Below are positions 15,490-22,444 of a DNA stretch of 64,000 nucleotides, piece by piece. A program made the position numbers and the translations under genes. Origin of the DNA: Azospirillum sp. B510 (GTDB taxonomy: Bacteria; Pseudomonadota; Alphaproteobacteria; Azospirillales; Azospirillaceae). The stretch lies in assembly GCF_000010725.1 (NCBI RefSeq), contig NC_013858.1:1-64000 (forward strand), read 5' to 3'. The first letter of the stretch is position 1. Each line of letters starts with the position of its first letter. The notes under the pieces were generated by a model that did not search any database, had not been told where the DNA came from, and worked only from the letters and a program-made list of their open reading frames with translations.

Positions 15490-16200
15490 CTAGGGAACGC
15501 GCTCGGGATCACCAGCCATGTCCTTGAGCAAAGCCAGATCATTGATGACGATAAAACCTTTGGCATATGTCACTACGCCGGTCTTGCGCAGGCTTCCCAG
15601 GCATTTGTTGACCATTTCACGGGTTACACCCAGCATGTTGGCGAGCGCTTCCTGTGACAGCGGCAAGGTCAACCGTAGACCGGCCGTGGTCTGCTGGCCG
15701 TAGCTGTCGGACAGCAGCAGCAGCCGGCGGGCCAAGCGGCGTGGGACATCGTGGAAGACGGCATCTTCGATGTTTTCCGACACCCAGCGCAGCCGGTCGC
15801 ACAGCACGATCATCATCCGGGTGCACAGGCGTGGATGGCGTTCCAGAAAGGGGATGAAATCGCTGCGATCGACCCGGTAAAGCTCCACCGGCCGCAGGGC
15901 TATGGCGGCGGCGGTGCGTTCCCGGCCATCGATCAGCCCGATCTCGCCCAGGACATCGCCGACTTCCAGAATGTTCAGCAGCATGGTCTTGCCGTCCGCC
16001 GACGAGGTGCGGATGGCGATCTGCCCCTTCAGGACCGCGAACAGGCTGTCGCCGGGATCGCCCTTGTCGAAGATGACCTGATCGGCATCGAAGCGGGTGA
16101 TGCGGCCCAGCGTCAGCATCTCGGCCATCTGACCCGCATCCAGCTCTCCAAGCAGCCGGTTGCGCCTCAGCATTGCCGCAATATCCATCGGCACGCTCAT
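15490..16200 (-). CDS. Crp/Fnr-family transcriptional regulator (CRP-like)
   Basis: A 236-residue regulator with an N-terminal cyclic-nucleotide-binding fold (about residues 10-125) and a C-terminal winged helix (about 150-225). The phosphate-binding cassette reads GEIGLIDGRERTAA, keeping the Glu and Arg that hold cAMP in CRP. The recognition helix reads VTREMVNKCL, which keeps the Arg-Glu pair that in CRP reads the TGTGA half-site. No Fnr-type cysteines are seen. It lies 77 bases downstream of tfuA. A TGTGA-N6-TCACA site lies upstream of the peptide gene at the head of this row, so it may control the row. Confidence 0.85.
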   Translation of the reverse strand: MSVPMDIAAMLRRNRLLGELDAGQMAEMLTLGRITRFDADQVIFDKGDPGDSLFAVLKGQIAIRTSSADGKTMLLNILEVGDVLGEIGLIDGRERTAAAIALRPVELYRVDRSDFIPFLERHPRLCTRMMIVLCDRLRWVSENIEDAVFHDVPRRLARRLLLLSDSYGQQTTAGLRLTLPLSQEALANMLGVTREMVNKCLGSLRKTGVVTYAKGFIVINDLALLKDMAGDPERVP

Positions 16201-16277
16201 CGGTCCGTCCAGACACAGTTTCGCGCCGGTCCGGCAATCAACGCCACTCCAGCGCGATCAGTCTAGCCGAAACGCCC

Positions 16278-17030
16278 TTAGATCGCGAGCGGTGCCGCTT
16301 CCCGCAGGGCGCGCTCCCAGAGGACGGTGCGCTCGAAATGGAAACGGGCTTCGGGAGCCACGCCATCCTCCGTCCTCTGGCCCAGCCGCCGCGCCATGGT
16401 CCGCAGCATCGCCTTGGCGTCCTCCCGCTTCTGGTCGAAACGGCCCTGCGGCAACCAGCCGCGGAAGGCCGACAGTTCGGCCGCCGGCAGCTCGATGTCG
16501 CCACCCAGCCGCAGCATCCGGCCATAGCCGCGTTCGCGGTAAGGCAGTTCCTTGGCGATGGATTCCAGCCGCAGGGCCGTCCCGGCGGTCAGCACCCGTT
16601 CGGCCACCGCGTCCGACAGGGTGCGGCGGATGTTGACCATGGCCTCCGATAGCGAGGTATAGCCCAGTTCGGCCGGGCCATGGATCACGGCCACCTCATC
16701 GTCATCCTCAAGCCGGCCGTCGCGGAAAGCCTCGAAGATGGCGCCGACACCGATCATGCCGAAGGGATACAACTCCGCCGCGCGCAGTGCCCCCATGCTG
16801 GAGGCGCCGAACACCGGGATGCCGGCATGGATGGCGTAAAGGATTTCCTTGTGCCAGACCGATGGCACGCTTTCAAAGAAGCCGTCGATGATGCCGATGG
16901 CCGCCGGCCTTTCCGCGCACAGCCGCAGCACATCGCCCTGGGCGACCGGCGGCAGGTAGGTGGCATCCAGTTCCAATACCGCGTCTTCGCGCGGCAGGGT
17001 GGGGCCAAGGAAGACATAGACGCCGCTCAT
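16278..17030 (-). CDS. TfuA-like protein, YcaO partner
   Basis: A 250-residue TfuA-domain protein named after the trifolitoxin locus. The N-terminus VYVFLGPTLP and the central GASSMGALRAAEL (about residues 75-87) are family signatures. TfuA proteins accompany YcaO enzymes that make thioamides in place of backbone amides, where TfuA is thought to help deliver sulfur. Its ATG overlaps the YcaO stop by 4 bases, so the two are translationally coupled. The longer upstream frame lies inside ycaO and was rejected. The substrate is inferred to be the peptide at 18407-18604. Confidence 0.85.
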   Translation of the reverse strand: MSGVYVFLGPTLPREDAVLELDATYLPPVAQGDVLRLCAERPAAIGIIDGFFESVPSVWHKEILYAIHAGIPVFGASSMGALRAAELYPFGMIGVGAIFEAFRDGRLEDDDEVAVIHGPAELGYTSLSEAMVNIRRTLSDAVAERVLTAGTALRLESIAKELPYRERGYGRMLRLGGDIELPAAELSAFRGWLPQGRFDQKREDAKAMLRTMARRLGQRTEDGVAPEARFHFERTVLWERALREAAPLAI

Positions 17031-18298
17031 GCCGCCTTCTCCGTGGATTGGATATCGAGTGCGCGCAGGCCGCGTTCCCCCAGCAGATAGTCCGGGGATT
17101 CGTCGGCGCCTTCCAGCCCCGGCACGACCACGCGCACGACAGGAATGCCGAATTCGGGTTTGGTCAGGTCGACCACCACCGCCTCCTCGATACCGACGGC
17201 GCGCAGCCTGTCCAACTGGTGGGCGAGATCGCCTTCGATGGTGGCGGCGGCGCTGGTCGGACAATGATGGAAGGAGCGTCGGCCGGCGCCGTCCACGATC
17301 ATTGCCCTCCAGCGGGCGTGGTGGGCCGGGTCGAGATGCCGCTCATACTCGGCGCGGGGCATGTCGTCGCGGGCGCCGGCGATGAAGGTCAGGCGGCTTT
17401 GCGCCGCCTCGGTCAGGGCGCGGGACAGGGCGATCTCGCGCGCCACATGGCACCCCATGCCGGTGGCCGGACGGATCGAATGCTGGGGCAGGTCCTCGCT
17501 TTCGACGATGCGGCAGAGGAAGGCGGGCAGTCCGACATCGCTGGTGGTCTCCCACACGCCGACGGCGACACCGACGGCCTCGAAGCGGTCGATCAGGGAA
17601 CGGCAGACCGGATCGGAGATGCTGTCCAGATCGATCCGGGTCGCCGCCTGGCTTGCCGGGCCCTTCAGACGCCACAATGTGGTGGCGTCACGCTCCACCA
17701 ACTCGGTGAGGGCATGGCTGATCGCCTCGACCCTATGGTTTCCCGACGCCAGGCCGTTGGAGCCGGCCAGGAAGGCGCCGTGGCCGGGGGCCATCGGTAC
17801 GGTGAAATTCAGGTGGACCATTTCGAACGGAACCCATTTCGGGCCGCCGCTCAGCAAATCCTGTCCTTCGATCCACAGGATGGGGCGGTTGGGATCGAAG
17901 CTGCCGGTCGACAACCGGGGCAGGCGGTCGACATTCACCACCGGATGGGTCCAGCGCAACTCCTCGAAGCTGGCGAACTTCAGCGGCAGGGTGATGCGTT
18001 CGGCGTGGTAGCTTTCGATCGACTCCATGACACCCGACGCCTTCGCGGCGGCGAGTGTCACCCCCTTGCCCTGCGACACCGAGATGGAGCGCGAATTCGG
18101 CCGTGTCACCATCACCACCGGAATGCCGACGGCATCCAGACCGGTGACATTGGCCACCCGGGTGATTCCCATGATCGGCAGGAACGGGGCGACCCGCGCC
18201 AGGGTCTGTTCGGGTGCCATAACCCGGTGGGTGCCGACCGTGTGGGCCTTCACCGCATCCGAAACCGAAGCTTTGACATCGAGCAGATCGAAGGGCAT
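17027..18298 (-). CDS. YcaO-domain cyclodehydratase/thioamide synthase
   Basis: A 423-residue YcaO protein. YcaO enzymes phosphorylate a backbone amide with ATP and then cyclise it (azoline) or replace the oxygen with sulfur (thioamide). ATP-site segments are visible: SQGKG near residue 76, GVMESIESYHAE near 90, HALTELVERDA near 195 and HVAREIALSRALTEAAQSR near 290. There is no C-terminal PxPxP motif and no separate E1-like partner gene, but TfuA is fused operonically, which favours thioamidation. The start codon at 18298 has only a weak ribosome site; a hairpin separates it from the upstream peptide gene. Confidence 0.85.
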   Translation of the reverse strand: MPFDLLDVKASVSDAVKAHTVGTHRVMAPEQTLARVAPFLPIMGITRVANVTGLDAVGIPVVMVTRPNSRSISVSQGKGVTLAAAKASGVMESIESYHAERITLPLKFASFEELRWTHPVVNVDRLPRLSTGSFDPNRPILWIEGQDLLSGGPKWVPFEMVHLNFTVPMAPGHGAFLAGSNGLASGNHRVEAISHALTELVERDATTLWRLKGPASQAATRIDLDSISDPVCRSLIDRFEAVGVAVGVWETTSDVGLPAFLCRIVESEDLPQHSIRPATGMGCHVAREIALSRALTEAAQSRLTFIAGARDDMPRAEYERHLDPAHHARWRAMIVDGAGRRSFHHCPTSAAATIEGDLAHQLDRLRAVGIEEAVVVDLTKPEFGIPVVRVVVPGLEGADESPDYLLGERGLRALDIQSTEKAA

Positions 18299-18340
18299 CG
18301 CAGTTTACCGGGACGGAGGATGGTCGGGGAGAAGTCCCGG

Positions 18341-18376
18341 TGGCCGATCGGCACCGCAATGCGGTGCCTTTGGCCA
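18341..18376 (-). promoter_or_regulatory. Hairpin between candidate precursor and ycaO
   Basis: GGCACCGC (18350-18357) pairs perfectly with GCGGTGCC (18361-18368) over a 3-base loop. An outer TGGCC/GGCCA pair extends the stem. No T-run follows on the minus strand, so it looks more like an attenuator or mRNA-stabilising stem than a full terminator. Such a stem after a precursor gene would yield more precursor than enzyme. Confidence 0.55.
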
Positions 18377-18406
18377 TGGTCCGAAGAACAGGGACGCGGG
18401 AGCCGA

Positions 18407-18604
18407 TCAGGCGCCCGGGGTAATGATGACGCGAGCAGCTTCATGGTCGGAAGACTGGAAGCCGGCTCGGTCGCCCGAACGGATGTGGGTGCGGGCGGTG
18501 GCGATGGCGCTGTCAGCGACTTCTGACACGCCGTGGGCGGTCACGGCATAGAGACGGCCGTCGGCGCCACGGATCATTGATGCCTGGGAGATCGAAACGT
18601 TCAT
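18407..18604 (-). CDS. Small Cys-free peptide, candidate RiPP precursor
   Basis: A 65-residue ORF directly upstream of ycaO on the same strand, with a strong ribosome site (AAGGAG, 8 bases before the ATG). It begins MNVSISQASMIRGADGRLY and ends AARVIITPGA. It has no cysteine, and Ser/Thr are spread throughout, so classical thiazoles are excluded, while thioamides or oxazol(in)es remain possible. I recognise no known family. Its position at the head of the YcaO-TfuA row, the hairpin after it and the CRP-type site before it all fit a precursor peptide. It could instead be an unrelated small regulatory protein. Confidence 0.6.
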   Translation of the reverse strand: MNVSISQASMIRGADGRLYAVTAHGVSEVADSAIATARTHIRSGDRAGFQSSDHEAARVIITPGA

Positions 18605-18666
18605 GGAGTTTCTCCTTCGAGCGGGTGATGATGACCCGAATCTTCACACTCGAAGGGATATTACGA

Positions 18667-18682
18667 TGTGAAAAATTTCACA
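18667..18682. promoter_or_regulatory. CRP-type operator TGTGA-N6-TCACA
   Basis: TGTGAAAAATTTCACA is a perfect match to the CRP consensus core (TGTGA, six bases, TCACA). It is centred about 70 bases before the candidate precursor start and about 100 bases before the divergent gene at 18774, so it could serve both. A CRP-like regulator is encoded four genes along the same row. Confidence 0.7.
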
Positions 18683-18773
18683 GTCTCGGCCTTGGGGCGC
18701 GGCGTAGGAAAGGAGCGCTGCGGAGTATCCGCCCCGTTGCCAAATATTTCAGTGATGTGCAGAGGGAAAGCTG

Positions 18774-19076
18774 ATGCTCATTCAGAAGAAAATCTTCAGA
18801 GAGAGGTCCGATGCTGTCGACCTAAATTCCTTTATGGTCTGGCCGGAGGTTTCAACGCGCACCATACCGCTTGTGGATGGTCGTACCAAACTGCGATTGG
18901 AAGCGGTCATCTGGAGCGGCTTGGATGATATTGCCCGTGAACAGCGCCGTCCTGTGCAGGAATTATGTCGTGACGTGGATGCATCCCGAACCCCAGAAGT
19001 GTCACTGACGAGCGCAATCCGTAATTTTGTTCTGGATTACTATCGTTATTCAGGTCACGATAATCCGTTAATTTAA
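18774..19076 (+). CDS. Ribbon-helix-helix domain protein (RHH_4 type)
   Basis: A 100-residue protein with the same strand-helix-helix layout as the one at 15002-15382: TRTIPLVDGRTKLRLEAVIWSGLDDIAREQ, then RPVQELCRDVDA and SLTSAIRNFVLDYY. It is divergent from the candidate RiPP precursor and convergent with the cyclase gene. Codon use is less G+C-rich than the surrounding DNA. It may bind DNA as a dimer; its target and its link to the peptide locus are not known. Confidence 0.65.
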   Translation: MLIQKKIFRERSDAVDLNSFMVWPEVSTRTIPLVDGRTKLRLEAVIWSGLDDIAREQRRPVQELCRDVDASRTPEVSLTSAIRNFVLDYYRYSGHDNPLI

Positions 19077-19134
19077 TTTATATATAAAATACTAATCAAA
19101 ATATTGGATTGAAGTTATTTATTGTTTGCATTTT

Positions 19135-22100
19135 CTATTTTATTACTATCTTGTTTTTGGAAAATCTATTTAGGCTCACAGATAGATTGGCCTCAGCCTC
19201 AAGAGTTATAGCTTTTTTGACGTAGCCAATGCGGCCGGTTTTCTTGGCCTCTGCTTGAACTATTGAGGCTTGTTCCTTAGCCTCATCTGTATTTCCTATT
19301 TGGAGGCATGCATTTCCCAACCAAAGATGGATTTGGTTCAAGTAAGCTGTGCCTTTTTGTTGCCGAGCGAGAAGAAGTGCTTCTTCGAAAAGCCAAAAGC
19401 TTTCCTTGATACTCCCAGTCCGCATCTTTGAAACTGCGGCTGCACCCAATAGAAATGGCTTGTGTAATCTGGAACAGATTGCATCGCAAAGCTCCAAAGC
19501 CATATCCAAGTAAGGCAATGCTTTCTCGTGCTCATCCAAAAGAATGTGCGTCCAACCAATGTGTTCGTAAGCGAACAATCTCGAAAAATTATGTGAACTG
19601 TTCTCTGCTGCGTCTACGGCGGTCTCCGCGGCCTTGACTGCTTCTTGCGCAAACCCAATTTCGGCGCAGTTCCGAGCCAAATTGGCGCAAACGCCGACTT
19701 CGCCGACTACAGCGAGACCAAAGCGTTCACGGGTGTGGCGGCCTGCCAACAAGTCCCATGCTGACTTCAATACCTTCCGACCTTCAGCATACTGTCCCTT
19801 CTCTGCCAATATCCCGCCCAATCGAACAAGCAATTGAATTCGCGTGTTGAGGTCGAAGCTTCCATCGTCTGCTTGCAGTCCTTGACGGCTGTGATCGACC
19901 GCATCATCGATATTGCCATGAGCCCACTCATTGGCAGCCAGCATTGACGATGCCCTAGCATAGCGCCTTACGTCGGGAATGGACAGGGACAGTTGGCGAG
20001 CTTGACCCATCAGGTCGTTGGTGTCGGTGAGACCGCGGGGAAGATTGGCGCGTGCCAGGGCAATGGAGCCGTCGATCCGCCGCAGGCGGTCGCGCGGTGT
20101 GTCCGGGCAGCGGTCCAACGCGGCCAGAGCGTTCCGGTAATGCCGGCTCGCATCCTCCAGACGGGAACGCAGTTCCGCCCGCACGCCCGCACGGCGGCCA
20201 AACAGATAGGCGGCGGACCAGTTCTCTGCCATGAAGGCATGGTGAGCCAACAGATCCAACCGGTTCGGCAGGTCGTGGTCACGACGGTGGTGCAGCGCTT
20301 CCAGCACGCGGGCATGCAGAATCCGACGGTCGGATTTGGTCAGGGTGGCGTAGGCCACCTCCTGGATCAGCGCATGCTTGAAGGAATATTCCAGGTTGGG
20401 CAGCAAACGAGTGCGCAGCACGAAGCCGGCGCGCTCCAGATAGGCCAGGGAGTCCGACAGGATCGGCGTCGACAGGCCGGTCAGCGCCTGTAGCAGTCCG
20501 ACGTCGAAGGTGGTGCCGATCACGGCGGCGTTCATCAGAAGCCGACGCCGTTCCAAGGACATAAGATCCATGCGTTCGGCCAACAGGGCATGCAGCGTGC
20601 GTGGCAGCTTGTGGACCACCTGCGGGTCGATCAGCCGGTAGGCGCCCGGTGTCCCTTCGATGGCGTTCGACGCCTCAAGCGTGCGCAGAACCTCCTCAAG
20701 ATAGAGTGGAACGCCCTGGCAGCGTGTGGCGACCTGCGCCTTCAGTTCGACCAGCGACCAGTCCGGGCCAAGCCAATGCTCCAGGAAACTCTGCACCTGA
20801 TCCGGTGACAGCATGCCCAGTTCGATGCGCCGACCGCCCGGCTGCCCGCTCCATCCACGTTCCTGCGATTCCGGCCCCAGAGGGGGGGGGCGCCGGGTTG
20901 CGAGCAGCAGCAGACGCGGCATTGAGGCCGGCAGGGCTTCCGCCAGCCGGTCCAGCAACCGCACCATCACCGGGCGGGCCCAATGGGCGTCCTCCACCAG
21001 CACCAGTAAAGGCCGGCCAACGGCACCACTGGACTCTCCGATCGCCGAGTCGCCCGATGTGGCGGCATTGCTGGTGGTCGAGGTGGCCGGCGCCGCCAAT
21101 TCCAATGTCGCTCCCACCAAACCTTCGATCCCCAGCGACAGGCGCTGCGCCGCATCCAGGCCGTTCCACAGCGGATCGAGTCCCGGCCGGCCGAACAGGG
21201 CGCGCACGGCGTCACCCGCCAGCGCGCCGAACCGGCGGTGTGCGGCATCGCAGACCCAGCCGATGCCTTCCTCATTGGCGCAGCCGGCCACTTGCTCGGC
21301 AAGGCTCAGCGCCACCGCCTCCAGGTCGTCGGGGTCGGCCAGCCGGCGGATCGGCATCTGCGGCCATTGCAGCAGCGTCCAGCGCCGGCTGCGCGGGTCG
21401 CGCAGGAACTCGCCGACAAGGCGCGACTTGCCGATTCCGGCCTCCCCCTGCAGCAGGAGTTGGGCCGGTGTGCCGGCCTCCACCGAGTCGGCGATGGCGA
21501 ACAGGGTCGCCACCTCCTCCTTCCGGCCGACATAGGGAGCGTCGGTGGCGGACAGCAGGTCGGTGGCGGTGCGTCGGACGGCGCGCGCGCCGTCGAGCAG
21601 GAAGGCCGGCATCGGCTCCACCTCGTCGGACAGGCGCAGGCTTCCCATCGGGCGTACCGCCACGCCGACGGGGATCAGATCCAACGTGTCGCGGCTGAGC
21701 TGGGCGGTATCCGAGGCGGCGCGCTGCTGCAGCTTGGCCGCCATATGGACGCATTCGCCAACGGCACGGTAATCGGTCCACAGGCCGTTGGTCATCACAT
21801 GGGCCACGGCGTCGCCCGAACTGATCCCGATGCGGATGTGGAAGATCGGCCGTCCCTGTTCGTCGCGGGTGGAACTCAGGATGTCTTGCGCGGCGAGACA
21901 GGCACGCAACGCGTGATCCTCCTTTGCCCCAGGGGCGCCAAAGGTCGCCAGGAAACCGTCGCCCAGCATCTGGGTCACCGTGCCTTCGAAGCGCGGCACC
22001 GCCTCTGTCACGCGGTTCAGAATGGAAAGAAGCAGATCGTCCGCATCCTCCGGATCGCGGCCGGCCACCATGGCTGAGGAACGGACGATGTCGACGAACA

Positions 22101-22206
22101 TCGCCGTCACCACCTTGCGCTCACGCGGCTTGTCGCCTGGCAGTCGCGATGCGTCTTGCCAAGGACGGCCAACGTCCCTTGCTGTGCCCAACATGGTGTC
22201 CGCCAC
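19135..22206 (-). CDS. Class III adenylate/guanylate cyclase with AAA ATPase and TPR-like C-terminus
   Basis: A 1023-residue multidomain protein. Residues about 30-200 form a class III cyclase homology domain (VTAMFVDIVRSS, then MLGDGFLATFG and RIGISSGDAV). A STAND/AAA-type ATPase follows, with Walker A GEAGIGKS near residue 255. Residues from about 650 on are helical repeats of TPR type (sensing or scaffolding). Its product could be the ligand of the CRP-like regulator 3 kb away, but that is inference. The 3' third (19135 to about 20000) is strikingly A+T-rich compared with the 5' part, which suggests a mosaic gene. Confidence 0.85.
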   Translation of the reverse strand: MADTMLGTARDVGRPWQDASRLPGDKPRERKVVTAMFVDIVRSSAMVAGRDPEDADDLLLSILNRVTEAVPRFEGTVTQMLGDGFLATFGAPGAKEDHALRACLAAQDILSSTRDEQGRPIFHIRIGISSGDAVAHVMTNGLWTDYRAVGECVHMAAKLQQRAASDTAQLSRDTLDLIPVGVAVRPMGSLRLSDEVEPMPAFLLDGARAVRRTATDLLSATDAPYVGRKEEVATLFAIADSVEAGTPAQLLLQGEAGIGKSRLVGEFLRDPRSRRWTLLQWPQMPIRRLADPDDLEAVALSLAEQVAGCANEEGIGWVCDAAHRRFGALAGDAVRALFGRPGLDPLWNGLDAAQRLSLGIEGLVGATLELAAPATSTTSNAATSGDSAIGESSGAVGRPLLVLVEDAHWARPVMVRLLDRLAEALPASMPRLLLLATRRPPPLGPESQERGWSGQPGGRRIELGMLSPDQVQSFLEHWLGPDWSLVELKAQVATRCQGVPLYLEEVLRTLEASNAIEGTPGAYRLIDPQVVHKLPRTLHALLAERMDLMSLERRRLLMNAAVIGTTFDVGLLQALTGLSTPILSDSLAYLERAGFVLRTRLLPNLEYSFKHALIQEVAYATLTKSDRRILHARVLEALHHRRDHDLPNRLDLLAHHAFMAENWSAAYLFGRRAGVRAELRSRLEDASRHYRNALAALDRCPDTPRDRLRRIDGSIALARANLPRGLTDTNDLMGQARQLSLSIPDVRRYARASSMLAANEWAHGNIDDAVDHSRQGLQADDGSFDLNTRIQLLVRLGGILAEKGQYAEGRKVLKSAWDLLAGRHTRERFGLAVVGEVGVCANLARNCAEIGFAQEAVKAAETAVDAAENSSHNFSRLFAYEHIGWTHILLDEHEKALPYLDMALELCDAICSRLHKPFLLGAAAVSKMRTGSIKESFWLFEEALLLARQQKGTAYLNQIHLWLGNACLQIGNTDEAKEQASIVQAEAKKTGRIGYVKKAITLEAEANLSVSLNRFSKNKIVIK

Positions 22207-22262
22207 GTCCGCCCCCTCTGCGGAATTCGCGTTGACATATTAGAGCATGCATTTCGAATTTT

Positions 22263-22313
22263 GCGAACATCTGAGCGATACATCGCCCTAAGATTTGCGC
22301 TCAGGCGAACATC
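22263..22313. promoter_or_regulatory. Repeat cluster upstream of the cyclase gene
   Basis: GCGAACATC occurs at 22263-22271 and again at 22305-22313, 42 bases apart. Between them CTGAGCG (22271-22277) and CGCTCAG (22298-22304) form an inverted repeat. The block lies 57-107 bases before the cyclase start and looks like an operator region for an unknown regulator. Confidence 0.4.
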
Positions 22314-22341
22314 GGCATATATATGTATGCAATTTGAGCCA

Positions 22342-22373
22342 AAAAGAAAGCGCCGCGACTTGCGTGGCGCTTT
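22342..22373 (-). terminator. Rho-independent terminator of ilvD
   Basis: AAAGCGCC (22347-22354) pairs with GGCGCTTT (22366-22373). On the minus strand the stem is followed by TTTCTTTTT, a good U-run, so it ends the ilvD transcript before the cyclase gene. Confidence 0.75.
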
Positions 22374-22444
22374 TATTGTTATTTGTGGCAAATGCTGGTT
22401 GAGCCTGACTCGGGAGTGTTTCGCGCTTTCCGGCTCAGGGTGGA

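Noticed and set aside
15470..15490. GTAAGGATTCCCCC as an iteron copy before the CRP-like gene end
   Set aside because: The G-run lies on the wrong side of CCTTAC, so the site does not match the iteron layout.
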